Shown: positions 28,770 through 37,851, counted from the stretch's first letter. The stretch: 64,000 nt of DNA from Burkholderiaceae bacterium (GCA_018882785.1 VERI01000001.1:62001-126000); one strand, 5' to 3'. Program-made: numbers and translations. Notes: a model not told the origin generated them from the letters alone.

Positions 28770-29732
28770 TTAGTCTACTTTTGCGCCGCTGGCCTTAACC
28801 ACTGGCTCGTATCGCTGCCGCTCTTGTTGCATGAACCGGCCGAAGGCCTCCGGTGCGCTGGGCGTAGGCTCGGCCATCAGCGCGGCAAATCGTTGGCGAA
28901 GTTCGGGTGAGTTCAATGCAGCTGTGAATGCCTGGTTCAGTCGATTGACCACCTCTGCAGGGGTGCCTGCAGGTGCAATGAGCCCCCACCAGGTGTCGAT
29001 GATGAGTCCGGGAAGATAGTCGTGCAGGGGCGGGACATCCGGCAGCACGGGACTGCGTTGCGCGCTGGTGACTGCAAGGGCCTTGAGACGTCCGGACTTA
29101 ATGTTTGCGGCAGCGCTGGCGAGGTTATCGATATTGAAATCGACCTGGCCAGAGAGCAGCCCAAACTGTGCGGGTGCGGCACCGTTATAAGGAATATGCA
29201 CTGCGTAAATGCCACCGGCGCGTTTGAGCATTTCGCCCGCCAGGTGGCCTGCACTGCCGTTTCCGCCGGAGCCAAAATTCAGACGCCCGGGGTTTGCCTT
29301 GGCGACTTTTATAAAGTCAGCGATGTTCTGAATGCCAAGACGCTGTGCCGTATCGGTATTGATTACCAATACGTTGGGAACACGAACCATCTGTGTAATG
29401 GGTGCGAAGTCCTTGCCGGCATCAAACGGCATACGCTCAAAAAGCCACGGATTGATGGCATGGGTGGCGGTTGCTGCGATACCCAGGGTTTTTCCATCTG
29501 CGGCCGCCTTGGCCACCAGGCTTACCCCCAGGTTGCCGCCTGCGCCAGGCCTGTTCTCAATCACGATTGGGCCGAGGCTGTCGCGGACCCGTTCGGCTAA
29601 GGCCCGGACCGTGATATCGATCGGCCCGCCGGCTGCATAGGGGACGATGATGCGTGTCGGCTGCTGGGCCAGCACGGGAGCAGCCAGCATGACCAGCGAG
29701 AGCAGAGCAAGGCGATAACGTTGTGTCAGCAT
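28770..29732 (-). CDS. Bug-family tricarboxylate-type substrate-binding protein
   Basis: Periplasmic solute receptor of the TctC/Bug family, abundant in Burkholderiales. ATG 29732 gives 320 aa beginning with a Sec signal peptide (YRLALLSLVMLAAPVLAQQ, cleavage after ALA). Family blocks: RIIVPYAAGGPIDITVRALA, VIENRPGAGGNLGV, the LNFGSGGNGSAGHLAGEML region, HIPYNGAAPAQFGLLSGQVD, WWGLIAPAGTPAEVV. No TctA/TctB membrane genes adjoin, so it is an orphan receptor, ligand unknown. Convergent with secA and divergent from argJ. Confidence 0.92.
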   Translation of the reverse strand: MLTQRYRLALLSLVMLAAPVLAQQPTRIIVPYAAGGPIDITVRALAERVRDSLGPIVIENRPGAGGNLGVSLVAKAAADGKTLGIAATATHAINPWLFERMPFDAGKDFAPITQMVRVPNVLVINTDTAQRLGIQNIADFIKVAKANPGRLNFGSGGNGSAGHLAGEMLKRAGGIYAVHIPYNGAAPAQFGLLSGQVDFNIDNLASAAANIKSGRLKALAVTSAQRSPVLPDVPPLHDYLPGLIIDTWWGLIAPAGTPAEVVNRLNQAFTAALNSPELRQRFAALMAEPTPSAPEAFGRFMQQERQRYEPVVKASGAKVD

Positions 29733-29795
29733 TGTGATCCCTCTGTCGTTGAGATGGCGGGCCCAGAGGGGCAATGGCCCGCCCGGCCCAGGCCT

Positions 29796-29838
29796 TAGAA
29801 TAGCGACTTTTGAAGGCCATTTCGCACCAGGCGAAATG
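29796..29838 (+). promoter_or_regulatory. argJ promoter element and leader inverted repeat
   Basis: TAGAAT (29796-29801) is a good -10, predicting transcription from about 29808. The leader then carries CATTTCGC (29818-29825) and its perfect complement GCGAAATG (29831-29838) around a 5-nt loop, ending 13 nt before the argJ ATG. It may be an operator or an RNA hairpin affecting translation. Confidence 0.5.
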
Positions 29839-29851
29839 TGAACAAGGCGCT

Positions 29852-31078
29852 ATGGCGGTCAATCTTCCTGTTCCAGAGTTGCACCAGCTGCATGCGGTTT
29901 CCGGCGTTACGTTGGGAGTGGCGAGTGCGGGAATTCGCAAGGGCGGCCGCAAAGATATTCTTGTTGTCGCGCTTGCCGAAGGCACCCGGGTGGCGGGTGT
30001 CTTCACCCAGAATGCGTTTTGTGCCGCCCCCGTTCAGGTCTGTCGTTCTCATTTATCGGCAGCCTCGGAGATTCGGGCATGGGTGGTGAACACAGGCTGT
30101 GCGAATGCCGGCACGGGCGAGCGAGGCCTTGCCGATGCGCAGGAGACAACCCGCATGCTTGCCGAATTGCTCAGGCTGCAGCCCGAGCAGGTGCTGCCAT
30201 TTTCCACCGGTGTAATTCTCGAGCACTTGCCGATGGAGAAACTGCGCCTCGGTATTGATCAGGCTTGTGGTGTGCTTGGCGAGGCCAGTTGGCTGGATGC
30301 TGCACAGGCCATCATGACCACCGATACTCAGCCGAAGGCCGCCTCGACGAAGGTAATGGTCTCCGGCCGGCCCGTCACGATCACGGGCATCTCGAAGGGG
30401 GCGGGCATGATCCGGCCGAACATGGCCACCATGCTCGGCTATGTCGCGACAGATGCGGGAGTTTCACAGGCGCTTCTGCACGACTTGGTGAGGGAGGCTG
30501 CCGATGAGTCGTTTAATGCAATTACGGTCGATGGTGATACGTCGACCAATGATTCATTTGTGGCTGCCGCCACTGGCGCCAGTGGTGTGATGTTTTCCTC
30601 GGCGGGCGATCCCCAATGGCCGCTCTTTCGGGACGCCTTTATTGGTGTCTGTCGGCAGCTCGCCCAGGCGATTGTTCGCGACGGTGAGGGTGCAACTAAA
30701 TTCATCACGATTCGTGTCAATGATGCAGCCTCTCGTGACGAGGCCCGCCAGGTGGGCTATGCCATCGCACATTCGCCATTGGTCAAAACCGCGTTTTTTG
30801 CGAGCGACCCCAATCTTGGCCGTATTCTTGCAGCGATTGGCTACAGTGGTGTTCCCGGCTGTGATGTCAACAAGATCCGGGTGGCATTGGACGACGTGCT
30901 GGTTGCCGAATCTGGCGGCCGGGCCAAGGGCTACTCGGAGGCCGATGGCCAGCGGGTGATGCAGCAGAGTGAGATCACGGTCACGGTCTCTCTGGGCCGC
31001 GGCGGTGCGCAGGCGGTGGTGTATACCTGTGATCTGTCGCATGAGTATGTCTCCATCAATGCGGACTATCGCTCATAG
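29852..31078 (+). CDS. argJ: Bifunctional ornithine acetyltransferase / N-acetylglutamate synthase
   Basis: Transfers acetyl from N-acetylornithine to glutamate in the cyclic arginine pathway. 408 aa from ATG 29852 (AAGG upstream). ArgJ autocleaves at a conserved Ala-Thr bond in [15 protein letters not shown], present here, where the Thr becomes the nucleophile. Other blocks: [52 protein letters not shown], and C-terminal [17 protein letters not shown]. An in-frame TTG at 29810 would add 14 residues that do not look family-like. Confidence 0.96.
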   Translation: MAVNLPVPELHQLHAVSGVTLGVASAGIRKGGRKDILVVALAEGTRVAGVFTQNAFCAAPVQVCRSHLSAASEIRAWVVNTGCANAGTGERGLADAQETTRMLAELLRLQPEQVLPFSTGVILEHLPMEKLRLGIDQACGVLGEASWLDAAQAIMTTDTQPKAASTKVMVSGRPVTITGISKGAGMIRPNMATMLGYVATDAGVSQALLHDLVREAADESFNAITVDGDTSTNDSFVAAATGASGVMFSSAGDPQWPLFRDAFIGVCRQLAQAIVRDGEGATKFITIRVNDAASRDEARQVGYAIAHSPLVKTAFFASDPNLGRILAAIGYSGVPGCDVNKIRVALDDVLVAESGGRAKGYSEADGQRVMQQSEITVTVSLGRGGAQAVVYTCDLSHEYVSINADYRS

Positions 31079-31088
31079 GATAGAGATC

Positions 31089-31943
31089 GTGTCTGATTCC
31101 GTAAACGAATTGCTCGTAAAACTCAACGCCTTGCTTCCGGTGACGCCCGCAATGCCGGATTTCTCTGCGGTAAAGGCAATGCGATGGATCCGGCGTCCGA
31201 CCCTTCTTGGGCATGTGTCGTATCTTGAGCCTGTGATGCATTTCGCAGAGATACGTTTCACAGATCTCCAGCATATTGATCGACAGCGTCGTCTCGTTGA
31301 GCAGAACACCCGGCAGTTTCTTGCCAAGAAACCGGCGAATAATGTGCTCATGACTGGCGCGCGTGGCACTGGCAAGTCGTCGCTCGTGCGGGCCTGTGTC
31401 AGTGAGTTTCACGGACAGGGACTGCGCGTGATCGAGGTCGAGAAACAGGATCTGATGGACCTTCCGAGAATTGTCGAGACAGTCTCTCGGCTGCCGTATC
31501 GATTCATTATTTTTTGTGATGATCTGTCATTTGAATCGGGTGACGCGGGCTATAAGGCATTGAAGTCCGTCTTAGATGGTTCAGTCGCTGCACAGTCGGA
31601 GAATCTTCTGATCTATGCGACGTCGAATCGCCGTCACTTGATGCCTGAGCAGATGCGCGAAAATCTAGAAACCCGCTATGAGGCCAGTGGCGAGATTCAT
31701 CCGGGTGAAACCGTTGAGGAAAAGATCTCACTCTCAGAGCGGTTTGGCCTGTGGGTATCGTTTTACAGCTTTAGTCAGCAGGACTATCTCGATATTGTGG
31801 TGCACTGGCTTGCGCATTTTGGCTGTGGCCAAGCCTTGATCGATCAGGCCCGTCAGCCCGCGCTCCAGTGGGCATTGGAGCGGGGCTCCCGTTCTGGCCG
31901 CGTTGCGCTTCATTTTGCCCGCGACTGGGCCGGCCGGCATTGA
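31089..31943 (+). CDS. DUF815 AAA-type ATP-binding protein
   Basis: Uncharacterised ATPase, 284 aa, with Walker A MTGARGTGKSSLVRA, Walker B FIIFCDDLSFE, and sensor-like segment LLIYATSNRRHLMPE. The C-terminal block includes EKISLSERFGLWVSFYSFSQ and an arginine near ALERGSRSGRVALHFARDW. The frame is open into argJ; GTG 31089, with GGATAGAG before it, gives a natural N terminus (SDSVNELLVKL) 10 nt after argJ. The argJ-DUF815-mutT order is usual in Burkholderiales; the biochemical role is unknown. Confidence 0.88.
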   Translation: MSDSVNELLVKLNALLPVTPAMPDFSAVKAMRWIRRPTLLGHVSYLEPVMHFAEIRFTDLQHIDRQRRLVEQNTRQFLAKKPANNVLMTGARGTGKSSLVRACVSEFHGQGLRVIEVEKQDLMDLPRIVETVSRLPYRFIIFCDDLSFESGDAGYKALKSVLDGSVAAQSENLLIYATSNRRHLMPEQMRENLETRYEASGEIHPGETVEEKISLSERFGLWVSFYSFSQQDYLDIVVHWLAHFGCGQALIDQARQPALQWALERGSRSGRVALHFARDWAGRH

Positions 31944-32347
31944 CTTCGGGATCTGCACCGCTGCAGGTAGCGGTGGGGATGCTGCGGCAGTCCAGTGGCG
32001 CGGTCTTGCTCACGACCCGTCCGGCCGGTAAACCCTTTGCAGGCTACTGGGAATTTCCAGGCGGAAAGATTGAAACGTCGGAGACGGCTGAACAGGCGCT
32101 CACGCGTGAGCTCCAAGAAGAGATCAGCATCTACGCAGAGGAATTTCATTTCGCCTGGACGGTGACGCACCGTTATCCACATGCAGATGTGGCATTGCAT
32201 TTCTACTGGGTTAGCCAATGGCAGGGCATTCCCCGTCCGCTTGAGGGCCAGCAGTTAATGTGGATTACCTGCGAGCAGGCATGGCCGTATCCGATTCTTC
32301 CAGCAACTGTTCCGTTATTAGAGCAGATTAGAAATTACAGAGCGTGA
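31940..32347 (+). CDS. mutT: NUDIX hydrolase, MutT-type 8-oxo-dGTP diphosphatase
   Basis: Sanitises 8-oxo-dGTP from the nucleotide pool. The Nudix box GGKIETSETAEQALTRELQE continues to EISI, matching GX5EX7REUXEEXU; WEFPGGK precedes it. TTG 31940 overlaps the DUF815 stop (TTGA), giving 135 aa, the usual MutT size; longer readings only repeat the DUF815 3' end in another frame. The 3' end overlaps the convergent zapD by 20 bp. The alternative is another Nudix specificity. Confidence 0.88.
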   Translation: MTSGSAPLQVAVGMLRQSSGAVLLTTRPAGKPFAGYWEFPGGKIETSETAEQALTRELQEEISIYAEEFHFAWTVTHRYPHADVALHFYWVSQWQGIPRPLEGQQLMWITCEQAWPYPILPATVPLLEQIRNYRA

Positions 32348-33128
32348 GCTGAAATGGAATTTCCTGTTCAGTGCCCTTGAGGTGCATCGAGGCCTCAAGC
32401 TGTCGAAAGCGCACCGAGACCACATATTTATTGGCACTGATTTCTGCAACCACCTCGGGCTGTTTGGGCACCGCGACGCGAATGATCTGGATCTGGCGGC
32501 CATCCATCGAGAGTTCAAAGTAGCCGCGTGTGGCCAGATAGGACTCTGGCCGAGTGCCCTCGCGCAGCAGTTTTAAAACGATTTCGACGCCGTCGTACAC
32601 GGGCTGCAGCGAATTAATCCAGTTGTTCAACATGCCCTGTCGAACTTCGACTGGCCGATGCAGCCAGACGTGCAGCGAAGGAATATCGAATTCACAAATA
32701 CCCCCAGGGATACCAAAACGGCCTTTCAGCAACTGTAGCCACTCATGCTCAGGGATATGCTGGCCAAGACGGGTATTCGATGCGGATAGCGAGTTAAATA
32801 TCGCCTGGATTCGGGCCAGAAGTTCATCCAGCGCCTCTTGTGAGACGCCGGGCTTACCTGAAAATTGATTGAGACGGGCCCGTTGACGATCGAGCTCTTG
32901 GAGCAGCTCTGATTTGATGTCACCTCGTCCGCCCACAAGATCAAATAATTCGAACACCGACCAGAGCGCGGCCTGATGTCCAAAGGCCGAGGTGTTCTGA
33001 TTGAATTCTTGGCAGCGTCTGAACAGACTTTCAATGCGAAGCAGTGAGCGGATACGCTCATTGCAAGGGAACTCGAAGGTCATCCAGCCCGGAGGGGCAG
33101 CAACGGCGGGCGTTGTGGGGTCGCTCAT
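32328..33128 (-). CDS. zapD: Cell division protein ZapD
   Basis: FtsZ-associated protein (DUF1342) that bundles FtsZ filaments by binding its C-terminal peptide. 266 aa. Family blocks: FEFPCNERIRSLLRIESLF, the FGIPGGICEFDIPSLHVWLH block, and the C-terminal KYVVSVRFRQLE. The partner FtsZ peptide is present in this window. It lies 7 nt after coaE and forms the end of the corC-pilD-coaE-zapD run; yacG, usually next, is absent. CATAAT lies 6 nt before the ATG but overlaps the coaE stop, so it may be chance. Confidence 0.95.
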   Translation of the reverse strand: MSDPTTPAVAAPPGWMTFEFPCNERIRSLLRIESLFRRCQEFNQNTSAFGHQAALWSVFELFDLVGGRGDIKSELLQELDRQRARLNQFSGKPGVSQEALDELLARIQAIFNSLSASNTRLGQHIPEHEWLQLLKGRFGIPGGICEFDIPSLHVWLHRPVEVRQGMLNNWINSLQPVYDGVEIVLKLLREGTRPESYLATRGYFELSMDGRQIQIIRVAVPKQPEVVAEISANKYVVSVRFRQLEASMHLKGTEQEIPFQLTLCNF

Positions 33129-33135
33129 CCCCGAA

Positions 33136-33753
33136 TTATGAATGAATTAGCTCGCGATGCAGGGTGTCGACCTGATCCTGCAGGTCATCCGCGGATCCGT
33201 CGTTATTCAGGATGTGGGTTGCGGCACGGATACGATCCTCCCGACGGGCCTGGGCCGCCATAATGGCCAGCACCTGCGCTTCGGGCAGCTGACTACGCTG
33301 AATGACCCGGCTGACCTGGACCTTTTCTTCGCAATCCACGACGACCACGGCGGCTGCCTCAATCCTGCGACGATCGGGGCCGGATTCCCCGGGGGCTTTC
33401 TCGATCCACAGCGGCACCATGTAAATCGCGTACGGTCCTGGTGCAGCCCGAAGGGCCGCCAAGGCGTACTGCTCAATCAGCGGATGAAGAATGGCTTCCA
33501 GTCGCCGCTTGGCCGCAGGGTCGGCAAACACCAGTGCCCGCATTTTTGATCGGTCGAGGCTTCGGTCTGCCATGATCATTTCGGGACCAAAGTCGGCCTG
33601 AATGGCCGCAATGGCAGCCCCATTGGATGAAGTGAGCCGGTGAGAGATCGCATCGGCATCCACCACCGTAATGCCATGTGCGGCAAAACGTTCGGCAGCC
33701 AGACTTTTGCCGGATCCGATGCCGCCGGTCAGAACGACGACACGCTCAGCCAA
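33136..33753 (-). CDS. coaE: Dephospho-CoA kinase
   Basis: Last step of coenzyme A synthesis. P-loop VVLTGGIGSGKSLAAERF, then DADAISHRLTS and the HPLIEQY region; LID-region RMxxQ-like residues include MAAQARREDRIRAATHILNN. The reading frame is open into the prepilin peptidase gene; TTG 33753 gives 205 aa, the family length, and overlaps the upstream stop by 8 nt. No ATG or GTG exists near the correct position, so the TTG start is likely. Confidence 0.93.
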   Translation of the reverse strand: MAERVVVLTGGIGSGKSLAAERFAAHGITVVDADAISHRLTSSNGAAIAAIQADFGPEMIMADRSLDRSKMRALVFADPAAKRRLEAILHPLIEQYALAALRAAPGPYAIYMVPLWIEKAPGESGPDRRRIEAAAVVVVDCEEKVQVSRVIQRSQLPEAQVLAIMAAQARREDRIRAATHILNNDGSADDLQDQVDTLHRELIHS

Positions 33754-34495
33754 GCTGCACCCAGGTGACGACAGCCCCAAGCGCCAGGGCGGGACCAAAT
33801 GGAATCTGTGCACTGAGAAAAGGCTGGGGAGAGTGGACGATATCTGCCCGGCCGGGCCGCAGGCCGATCCGACCCCAAAGATAAAGGAGTGCGGTCAATA
33901 GGATTGCTGAGACGCTCGCGATAAGCCAGATCATTGGCAGGGATTGCCACCCGAGCCACGCGCCAATTCCTGCGCTCATGGCAAAGTCTCCTCGGCCCAT
34001 GGCCTCGATGCCTTTGAATCGTTCAAATAAAAATGCGATGAGCCACAGCAGTCCATAACCCAGTAGACAGCCAAGCAGCCTGTCCTCAAGGCCAAGGCCA
34101 ACGGGAAGATCGAGGCTGTACGCCAACAAACCCGTCGCCGCCAGTAAGCCTGTGAGAGGATCCGGCAGCAGTCGGCAGAGCCGGTCGAATCGCGTCAGGC
34201 TAATGAGCAATGCAGCGAGCACGCCCGTGAGGCAGGCACCCCCGAGAATAGCGGCCGGATGGTCGGCCGTGGCTGCGGGCAGTGTCACGCTCAGAAGTAG
34301 CAATGAAACGATCGCCGACAGCAGCCACCAGCCCGCAGAAATTCGATTCAGTCGAGTGGCGGTCTCTTCACTGATCCAGTGAAGAATGCTCTGCCGTCCA
34401 ATCATCGCCAGCGGCTTTAGGGCGAGCACCGCAATTGCTGGTGTCACCACCATCCACACAAGCCATGAGGGACTGAGGCTTTCCGGAATCAGCAT
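33746..34495 (-). CDS. Prepilin peptidase-like A24 protease, lacking methyltransferase cysteines
   Basis: Polytopic aspartic protease of the PilD/GspO family, which cleaves leader peptides of type IV pilins and pseudopilins. Both catalytic aspartates are visible: Asp104 (FDRLCRLLPDPLT) and Asp170 in the GxGD motif (AMGRGDFAM), followed by GAWLGWQSLP. At 249 aa it is shorter than PilD (about 285 aa), and its N-terminal region has no CxxC pair, so the N-methyltransferase function is probably missing. In related genomes pilB/pilC genes sit beside this coaE-linked copy; none are here. Substrate unknown. Confidence 0.85.
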   Translation of the reverse strand: MLIPESLSPSWLVWMVVTPAIAVLALKPLAMIGRQSILHWISEETATRLNRISAGWWLLSAIVSLLLLSVTLPAATADHPAAILGGACLTGVLAALLISLTRFDRLCRLLPDPLTGLLAATGLLAYSLDLPVGLGLEDRLLGCLLGYGLLWLIAFLFERFKGIEAMGRGDFAMSAGIGAWLGWQSLPMIWLIASVSAILLTALLYLWGRIGLRPGRADIVHSPQPFLSAQIPFGPALALGAVVTWVQLG

Positions 34496-34505
34496 GGAGG
34501 ACTGT

Positions 34506-35789
34506 TTAGATCGCTTTTGTCTGAGGGCGGCCGAGACGTACGCGCCGAATCAATCTGCCCTGGGTCTGAAGAATCTCCATCGGCACATCGGCAATCTTGA
34601 CCGACACATGCGCGTCGGGGAGATCTTCGAGAGTTTCAAGGAGTAGTCCATTAAGGGTACGGGCGCCATCCGTCGGCAGTTGAATACCAAGCCGGCGATT
34701 GAGTTCGCGCACTGGAGCAGTTCCGTCGACGATGATTGTTCCATCCTCTTCCCAGCGCATTCCTGTCGACTGATCACCTGGGGCATGGGTTGTGAATTCT
34801 CCGACCAGCTCTTCGATAATATCTTCGAGCGTCACGAGGCCTTCGATTTCACCATACTCATCCACAATGAGACCGATGCGCTGTTTATTTTCCTGAAAGT
34901 ATTGCAGCTGAGTGAATAAAGGCGTTCCACCCGGCACGAAATACGGCTCGATCAGCGCATCCCGAAGTGTTTCGTGGGTGAATTCATTTCTCGACAGCAG
35001 TGCCATCGCCTTACGGACATGCAGAATTCCCACAATGTTGTGCAGGTCGCCGGCATAGACGGGCAGCTTGTTGTGGAAACAGGTCGTGAGCTGGTCAATT
35101 AGCGTCTGGGTTTCGGACTCAAGATCCAGCGCCTCAATTCTGTTTCTCGGCACCATCACATCGTTGACGGTGAGGTCCTCGATGTCAAATAGGTTGAGCA
35201 TAATGCTGCGATGCTTGGAAGGAATGAGCCGTGTCGACTCGAGAATTGCTGTACGCAGTTCTTGTGGCGACATTGCTTGCTGCTGAGAGGGTTCGGTTAG
35301 TTTACGAAGACCGATCACTCGAATCAGTCCAGACACCAGGCCGTTAATCACCATCACCAGCGGATAACCGAACCGCACGAGCGGCATCAGGACGAGGCTG
35401 GTGGCCATGGCGATCGGCTCAGGCCGACTGGCGCCCAGAATTTTCGGTGTGATCTCCGCAAAGATGATGATGGCCAGTGCCACCAAGGCCGTCGCAATGG
35501 CCAGGACCGTGTCGTTATTGCCGAAGGACTGAATGGCCAGGGCCGTCACCAGTGCGGTGAGCGCCGCGTTGACCAGGTTATTGCCCAGCAGGATCGTGGC
35601 CAGCAGCCGATCGGTCTGATTCAAGAGGGCCAACACCCGATGGGCGCCGGGCCTGCCCTGCTGCGCAAGATGCCGAATACGATAGCGATTGACTGCCATC
35701 ATGCTGGTCTCCGAGATTGAGAAAAATCCTGAGATCAGCAGCAGCAGAACAACTGCGGAAAAATGGGTCCAGAGCGGTAGTTCGTTCAA
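34506..35789 (-). CDS. HlyC/CorC-family membrane protein (DUF21-CBS-CorC_HlyC)
   Basis: Putative Mg/Co efflux or homeostasis protein, 427 aa. N-terminal DUF21 domain with about four membrane segments (GFFSISETSMMAVNRYRIRH, GNNLVNAALTALVTA, IFAEITPKILGASRP), two CBS repeats (DVMVPRNRIEALD and IGLIVDEYGEIEGLVTLEDI, ending EELVGEF), and a C-terminal CorC_HlyC transporter-associated domain. It begins the run toward zapD. The exact ion is unproven. Confidence 0.92.
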   Translation of the reverse strand: MNELPLWTHFSAVVLLLLISGFFSISETSMMAVNRYRIRHLAQQGRPGAHRVLALLNQTDRLLATILLGNNLVNAALTALVTALAIQSFGNNDTVLAIATALVALAIIIFAEITPKILGASRPEPIAMATSLVLMPLVRFGYPLVMVINGLVSGLIRVIGLRKLTEPSQQQAMSPQELRTAILESTRLIPSKHRSIMLNLFDIEDLTVNDVMVPRNRIEALDLESETQTLIDQLTTCFHNKLPVYAGDLHNIVGILHVRKAMALLSRNEFTHETLRDALIEPYFVPGGTPLFTQLQYFQENKQRIGLIVDEYGEIEGLVTLEDIIEELVGEFTTHAPGDQSTGMRWEEDGTIIVDGTAPVRELNRRLGIQLPTDGARTLNGLLLETLEDLPDAHVSVKIADVPMEILQTQGRLIRRVRLGRPQTKAI

Positions 35790-35872
35790 GCAGGCCGATG
35801 GCGTTTGGCTTGTTGGGCCGAGGCCGGAGGGGGCAGTGCCGTAAGACTATCCAAGAAAACAGGGGTTGTGTC

Positions 35873-35949
<77 letters not shown>

Positions 35950-35962
35950 AAGCGAAGGCCGA

Positions 35963-35971
35963 AGTCTAGCA
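35963..35971 (-). promoter_or_regulatory. Extended -10 promoter of tRNA-Pro
   Basis: On the minus strand TGCTAGACT (TGn plus TAGACT) lies 13 nt before the tRNA 5' end, placing the transcription start a few bases upstream of the mature tRNA. No strong -35. Confidence 0.5.
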
Positions 35972-36010
35972 GGGAACGCTGTCGCTGCTGAAATAGCGCC
36001 ATCTGTGCCA

Positions 36011-37054
36011 TCAGGCGCGCCGGCGAATCAATGATTCGAGCAGGTCGAGCAGGGCGGATTTATGCGTAGATGGCGCAAGGGGATAGAGCGCAGATCGGGC
36101 CAGCTCACACTCCCGATGGGCACACTCCAAGGTGTAAGCCATGGCGCCCGTTCGATGTATGGCGGCAATGACCCGTTCAAAATCAGCCTGCTCAGGATTC
36201 AGAATGGCCTCCCGGACGAGGCCTTGCTCCTCAGAATTGCCGCGGGCCATCACGGCGATCAGCGGCAGCGTGGGCTTGCCTTCCCGAAGGTCATCGCCCA
36301 CCCGTTTGCCGATCTCAGACTCCTCTCCGTCGTAGTCCAGGGCATCGTCAATCAACTGGAAAGCGGTTCCGAGATGTCGTCCGAATGCGGCGCAGCGTTC
36401 CGTAAGTTCGGGCGCCGCGCCAGCGAGCACGGCCGGAACCTTCGTGGCGGCCTCAAAGAGCTTGGCGGTTTTGAACCGAATCACCGTTAGGTAGCGGTCT
36501 TCGGTGACGTCGGGGTCCTGGCAGTTCATGAGCTGCAGGACTTCGCCTTCTGAGATGACATTGGTGCTTTCGGCCATGACCGACATGACCTCAGGCGATC
36601 CCACCTCAACCATCATCTGAAAGGCCCGCGAGTAGAGAAAATCCCCCACCAGCACGCTGGCGGCGTTGCCAAAAAGGATATTTGCAGTGGCCCTGCCTCT
36701 TCTCAAGGCGGACTCATCGACGACGTCATCGTGCAGTAGGGTGGCGGTATGGATGAATTCGACGACCACCGCCATCAGGCGGGATCGCTCCGCAGATAGG
36801 AGATGTAGGGGAACCGATTTTTGATGTAAGTGCGCACTAATCGCGCCGGACATCAGTAGCAACAGTGCGGGCCGAACCCGTTTTCCCCCGCTCTGGATGA
36901 TGTATTCCGCGACCTGGCCGATCAGCGCAACCTCGGAGGTCAGGCGTCTACGGATCAGGCTGTCGACAGCCGACATCTCGGAGCGGACGATGCCAAGGGG
37001 CCCGTCAACCGGCGCGGCCTGTTGGGTCGGAAGGGGGGAGCTGACAGCGTTCAC
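36011..37054 (-). CDS. ispB: Octaprenyl diphosphate synthase-type polyprenyl synthase
   Basis: Builds the ubiquinone side chain from isopentenyl diphosphate. The first Asp-rich motif (HDDVVDESALRRGRATAN) and second (FQLIDDALDYDG) are complete; GGKRVRPALLLL and GEVLQLMN also match. The start is uncertain: the frame is open to ATG 37123, but that codon abuts the -35 box of the divergent rplU promoter. GTG 37054, 7 nt after CATAAT on the minus strand, gives 347 aa and is preferred. Divergence from rplU-rpmA-obgE is conserved in Beta- and Gammaproteobacteria. Confidence 0.92.
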   Translation of the reverse strand: MNAVSSPLPTQQAAPVDGPLGIVRSEMSAVDSLIRRRLTSEVALIGQVAEYIIQSGGKRVRPALLLLMSGAISAHLHQKSVPLHLLSAERSRLMAVVVEFIHTATLLHDDVVDESALRRGRATANILFGNAASVLVGDFLYSRAFQMMVEVGSPEVMSVMAESTNVISEGEVLQLMNCQDPDVTEDRYLTVIRFKTAKLFEAATKVPAVLAGAAPELTERCAAFGRHLGTAFQLIDDALDYDGEESEIGKRVGDDLREGKPTLPLIAVMARGNSEEQGLVREAILNPEQADFERVIAAIHRTGAMAYTLECAHRECELARSALYPLAPSTHKSALLDLLESLIRRRA

Positions 37055-37061
37055 CTGATGA

Positions 37062-37067
37062 ATTATG
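37062..37067 (-). promoter_or_regulatory. Possible -10 element for ispB
   Basis: CATAAT on the minus strand, followed by 7 nt and the GTG start at 37054. No Shine-Dalgarno is present between them, so a leaderless mRNA is possible. Confidence 0.4.
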
Positions 37068-37123
37068 ACACCCTGAACCTGTCCGGCCTCGGCCGGACTC
37101 GCCCCCTGGGAAGGGAAAATCAT

Positions 37124-37152
37124 TTGACAAAACAGCCACTTAGGGCTAGATT
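37124..37152 (+). promoter_or_regulatory. Promoter of rplU-rpmA
   Basis: Consensus TTGACA (37124-37129), 17-bp spacer, TAGATT (37147-37152). Transcription should begin near 37159, leaving a leader of about 30 nt with an AAGCAGG Shine-Dalgarno before rplU. This is the best sigma70 promoter in the window, consistent with strong ribosomal-protein expression. Confidence 0.88.
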
Positions 37153-37188
37153 GGCGGGTTTCCGAAATTCAAAAGAAGCAGGTCCACC

Positions 37189-37500
37189 ATGTATGCTGTG
37201 ATCAAGACCGGGGGCAAGCAGTATCGCGTGTCCGCTGGCATGAGTCTTAAAGTTGAGTCGCTCACCGCCGAGGTGGGCAGCAAGGTTGTCCTGGATCAGG
37301 TCCTGGCCATCGGCGAGGGCGATTCTGTGGTGGTGGGCTCTCCTCGGGTGCAGGGCGCATCCGTGCAGGCAACCGTGGTGGCCCATGGCCGTCACGACAA
37401 AGTGCGAATTTTTAAGCACCGTCGCCGGAAGCATTTTGCCAAGAGCCAGGGCCATCGTCAGAACTACACGGAACTCAGTATTTTAGAAATCAAGAAGTAA
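37189..37500 (+). CDS. rplU: 50S ribosomal protein L21
   Basis: 103 aa, full length. [20 protein letters not shown] at the N terminus and KIRIFKH-like [20 protein letters not shown] near the C terminus are diagnostic. It binds 23S rRNA. First gene of rplU-rpmA; 62 nt separate it from rpmA. Confidence 0.98.
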   Translation: MYAVIKTGGKQYRVSAGMSLKVESLTAEVGSKVVLDQVLAIGEGDSVVVGSPRVQGASVQATVVAHGRHDKVRIFKHRRRKHFAKSQGHRQNYTELSILEIKK

Positions 37501-37562
37501 TCTGCGTGGATGTTGTAGCCGGGCAGATTTTTAATTACTCATTGTTAGGCAGGTTGAATTAA

Positions 37563-37820
37563 ATGGCACAGAAAAAAGGCGGCGGCAGTACGCGAAATGG
37601 TCGGGATTCCGAGGCCAAACGACTCGGCGTGAAGGCCTTTGGTGGTGAGCATATTTCAGCAGGCAGCATCATTGTGCGCCAGCGGGGCACCCAGTTCCAT
37701 GCGGGTGACAATGTCGGCATGGGTAAAGATCACACCTTGTTTGCGCTGACCGATGGCACCGTGAAGTTCGCAGTCCGTGGCCCGATGAATCGTTCCACGG
37801 TTAGCATCGTGGCGGAATAG
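37563..37820 (+). CDS. rpmA: 50S ribosomal protein L27
   Basis: 85 aa. [40 protein letters not shown] and the C-terminal [16 protein letters not shown] are canonical. Its N-terminal tail reaches the peptidyl transferase centre. An intrinsic terminator follows, before obgE. Confidence 0.98.
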   Translation: MAQKKGGGSTRNGRDSEAKRLGVKAFGGEHISAGSIIVRQRGTQFHAGDNVGMGKDHTLFALTDGTVKFAVRGPMNRSTVSIVAE

Positions 37821-37851
37821 TCCGCGCGCAAGGACAAAGGATTGATGTCTG

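Noticed and set aside
33120..33140. CATAAT 6 nt before zapD as another leaderless promoter
   Set aside because: The hexamer contains the coaE stop codon TAA and zapD is within an operon-like run, so the match may be chance.
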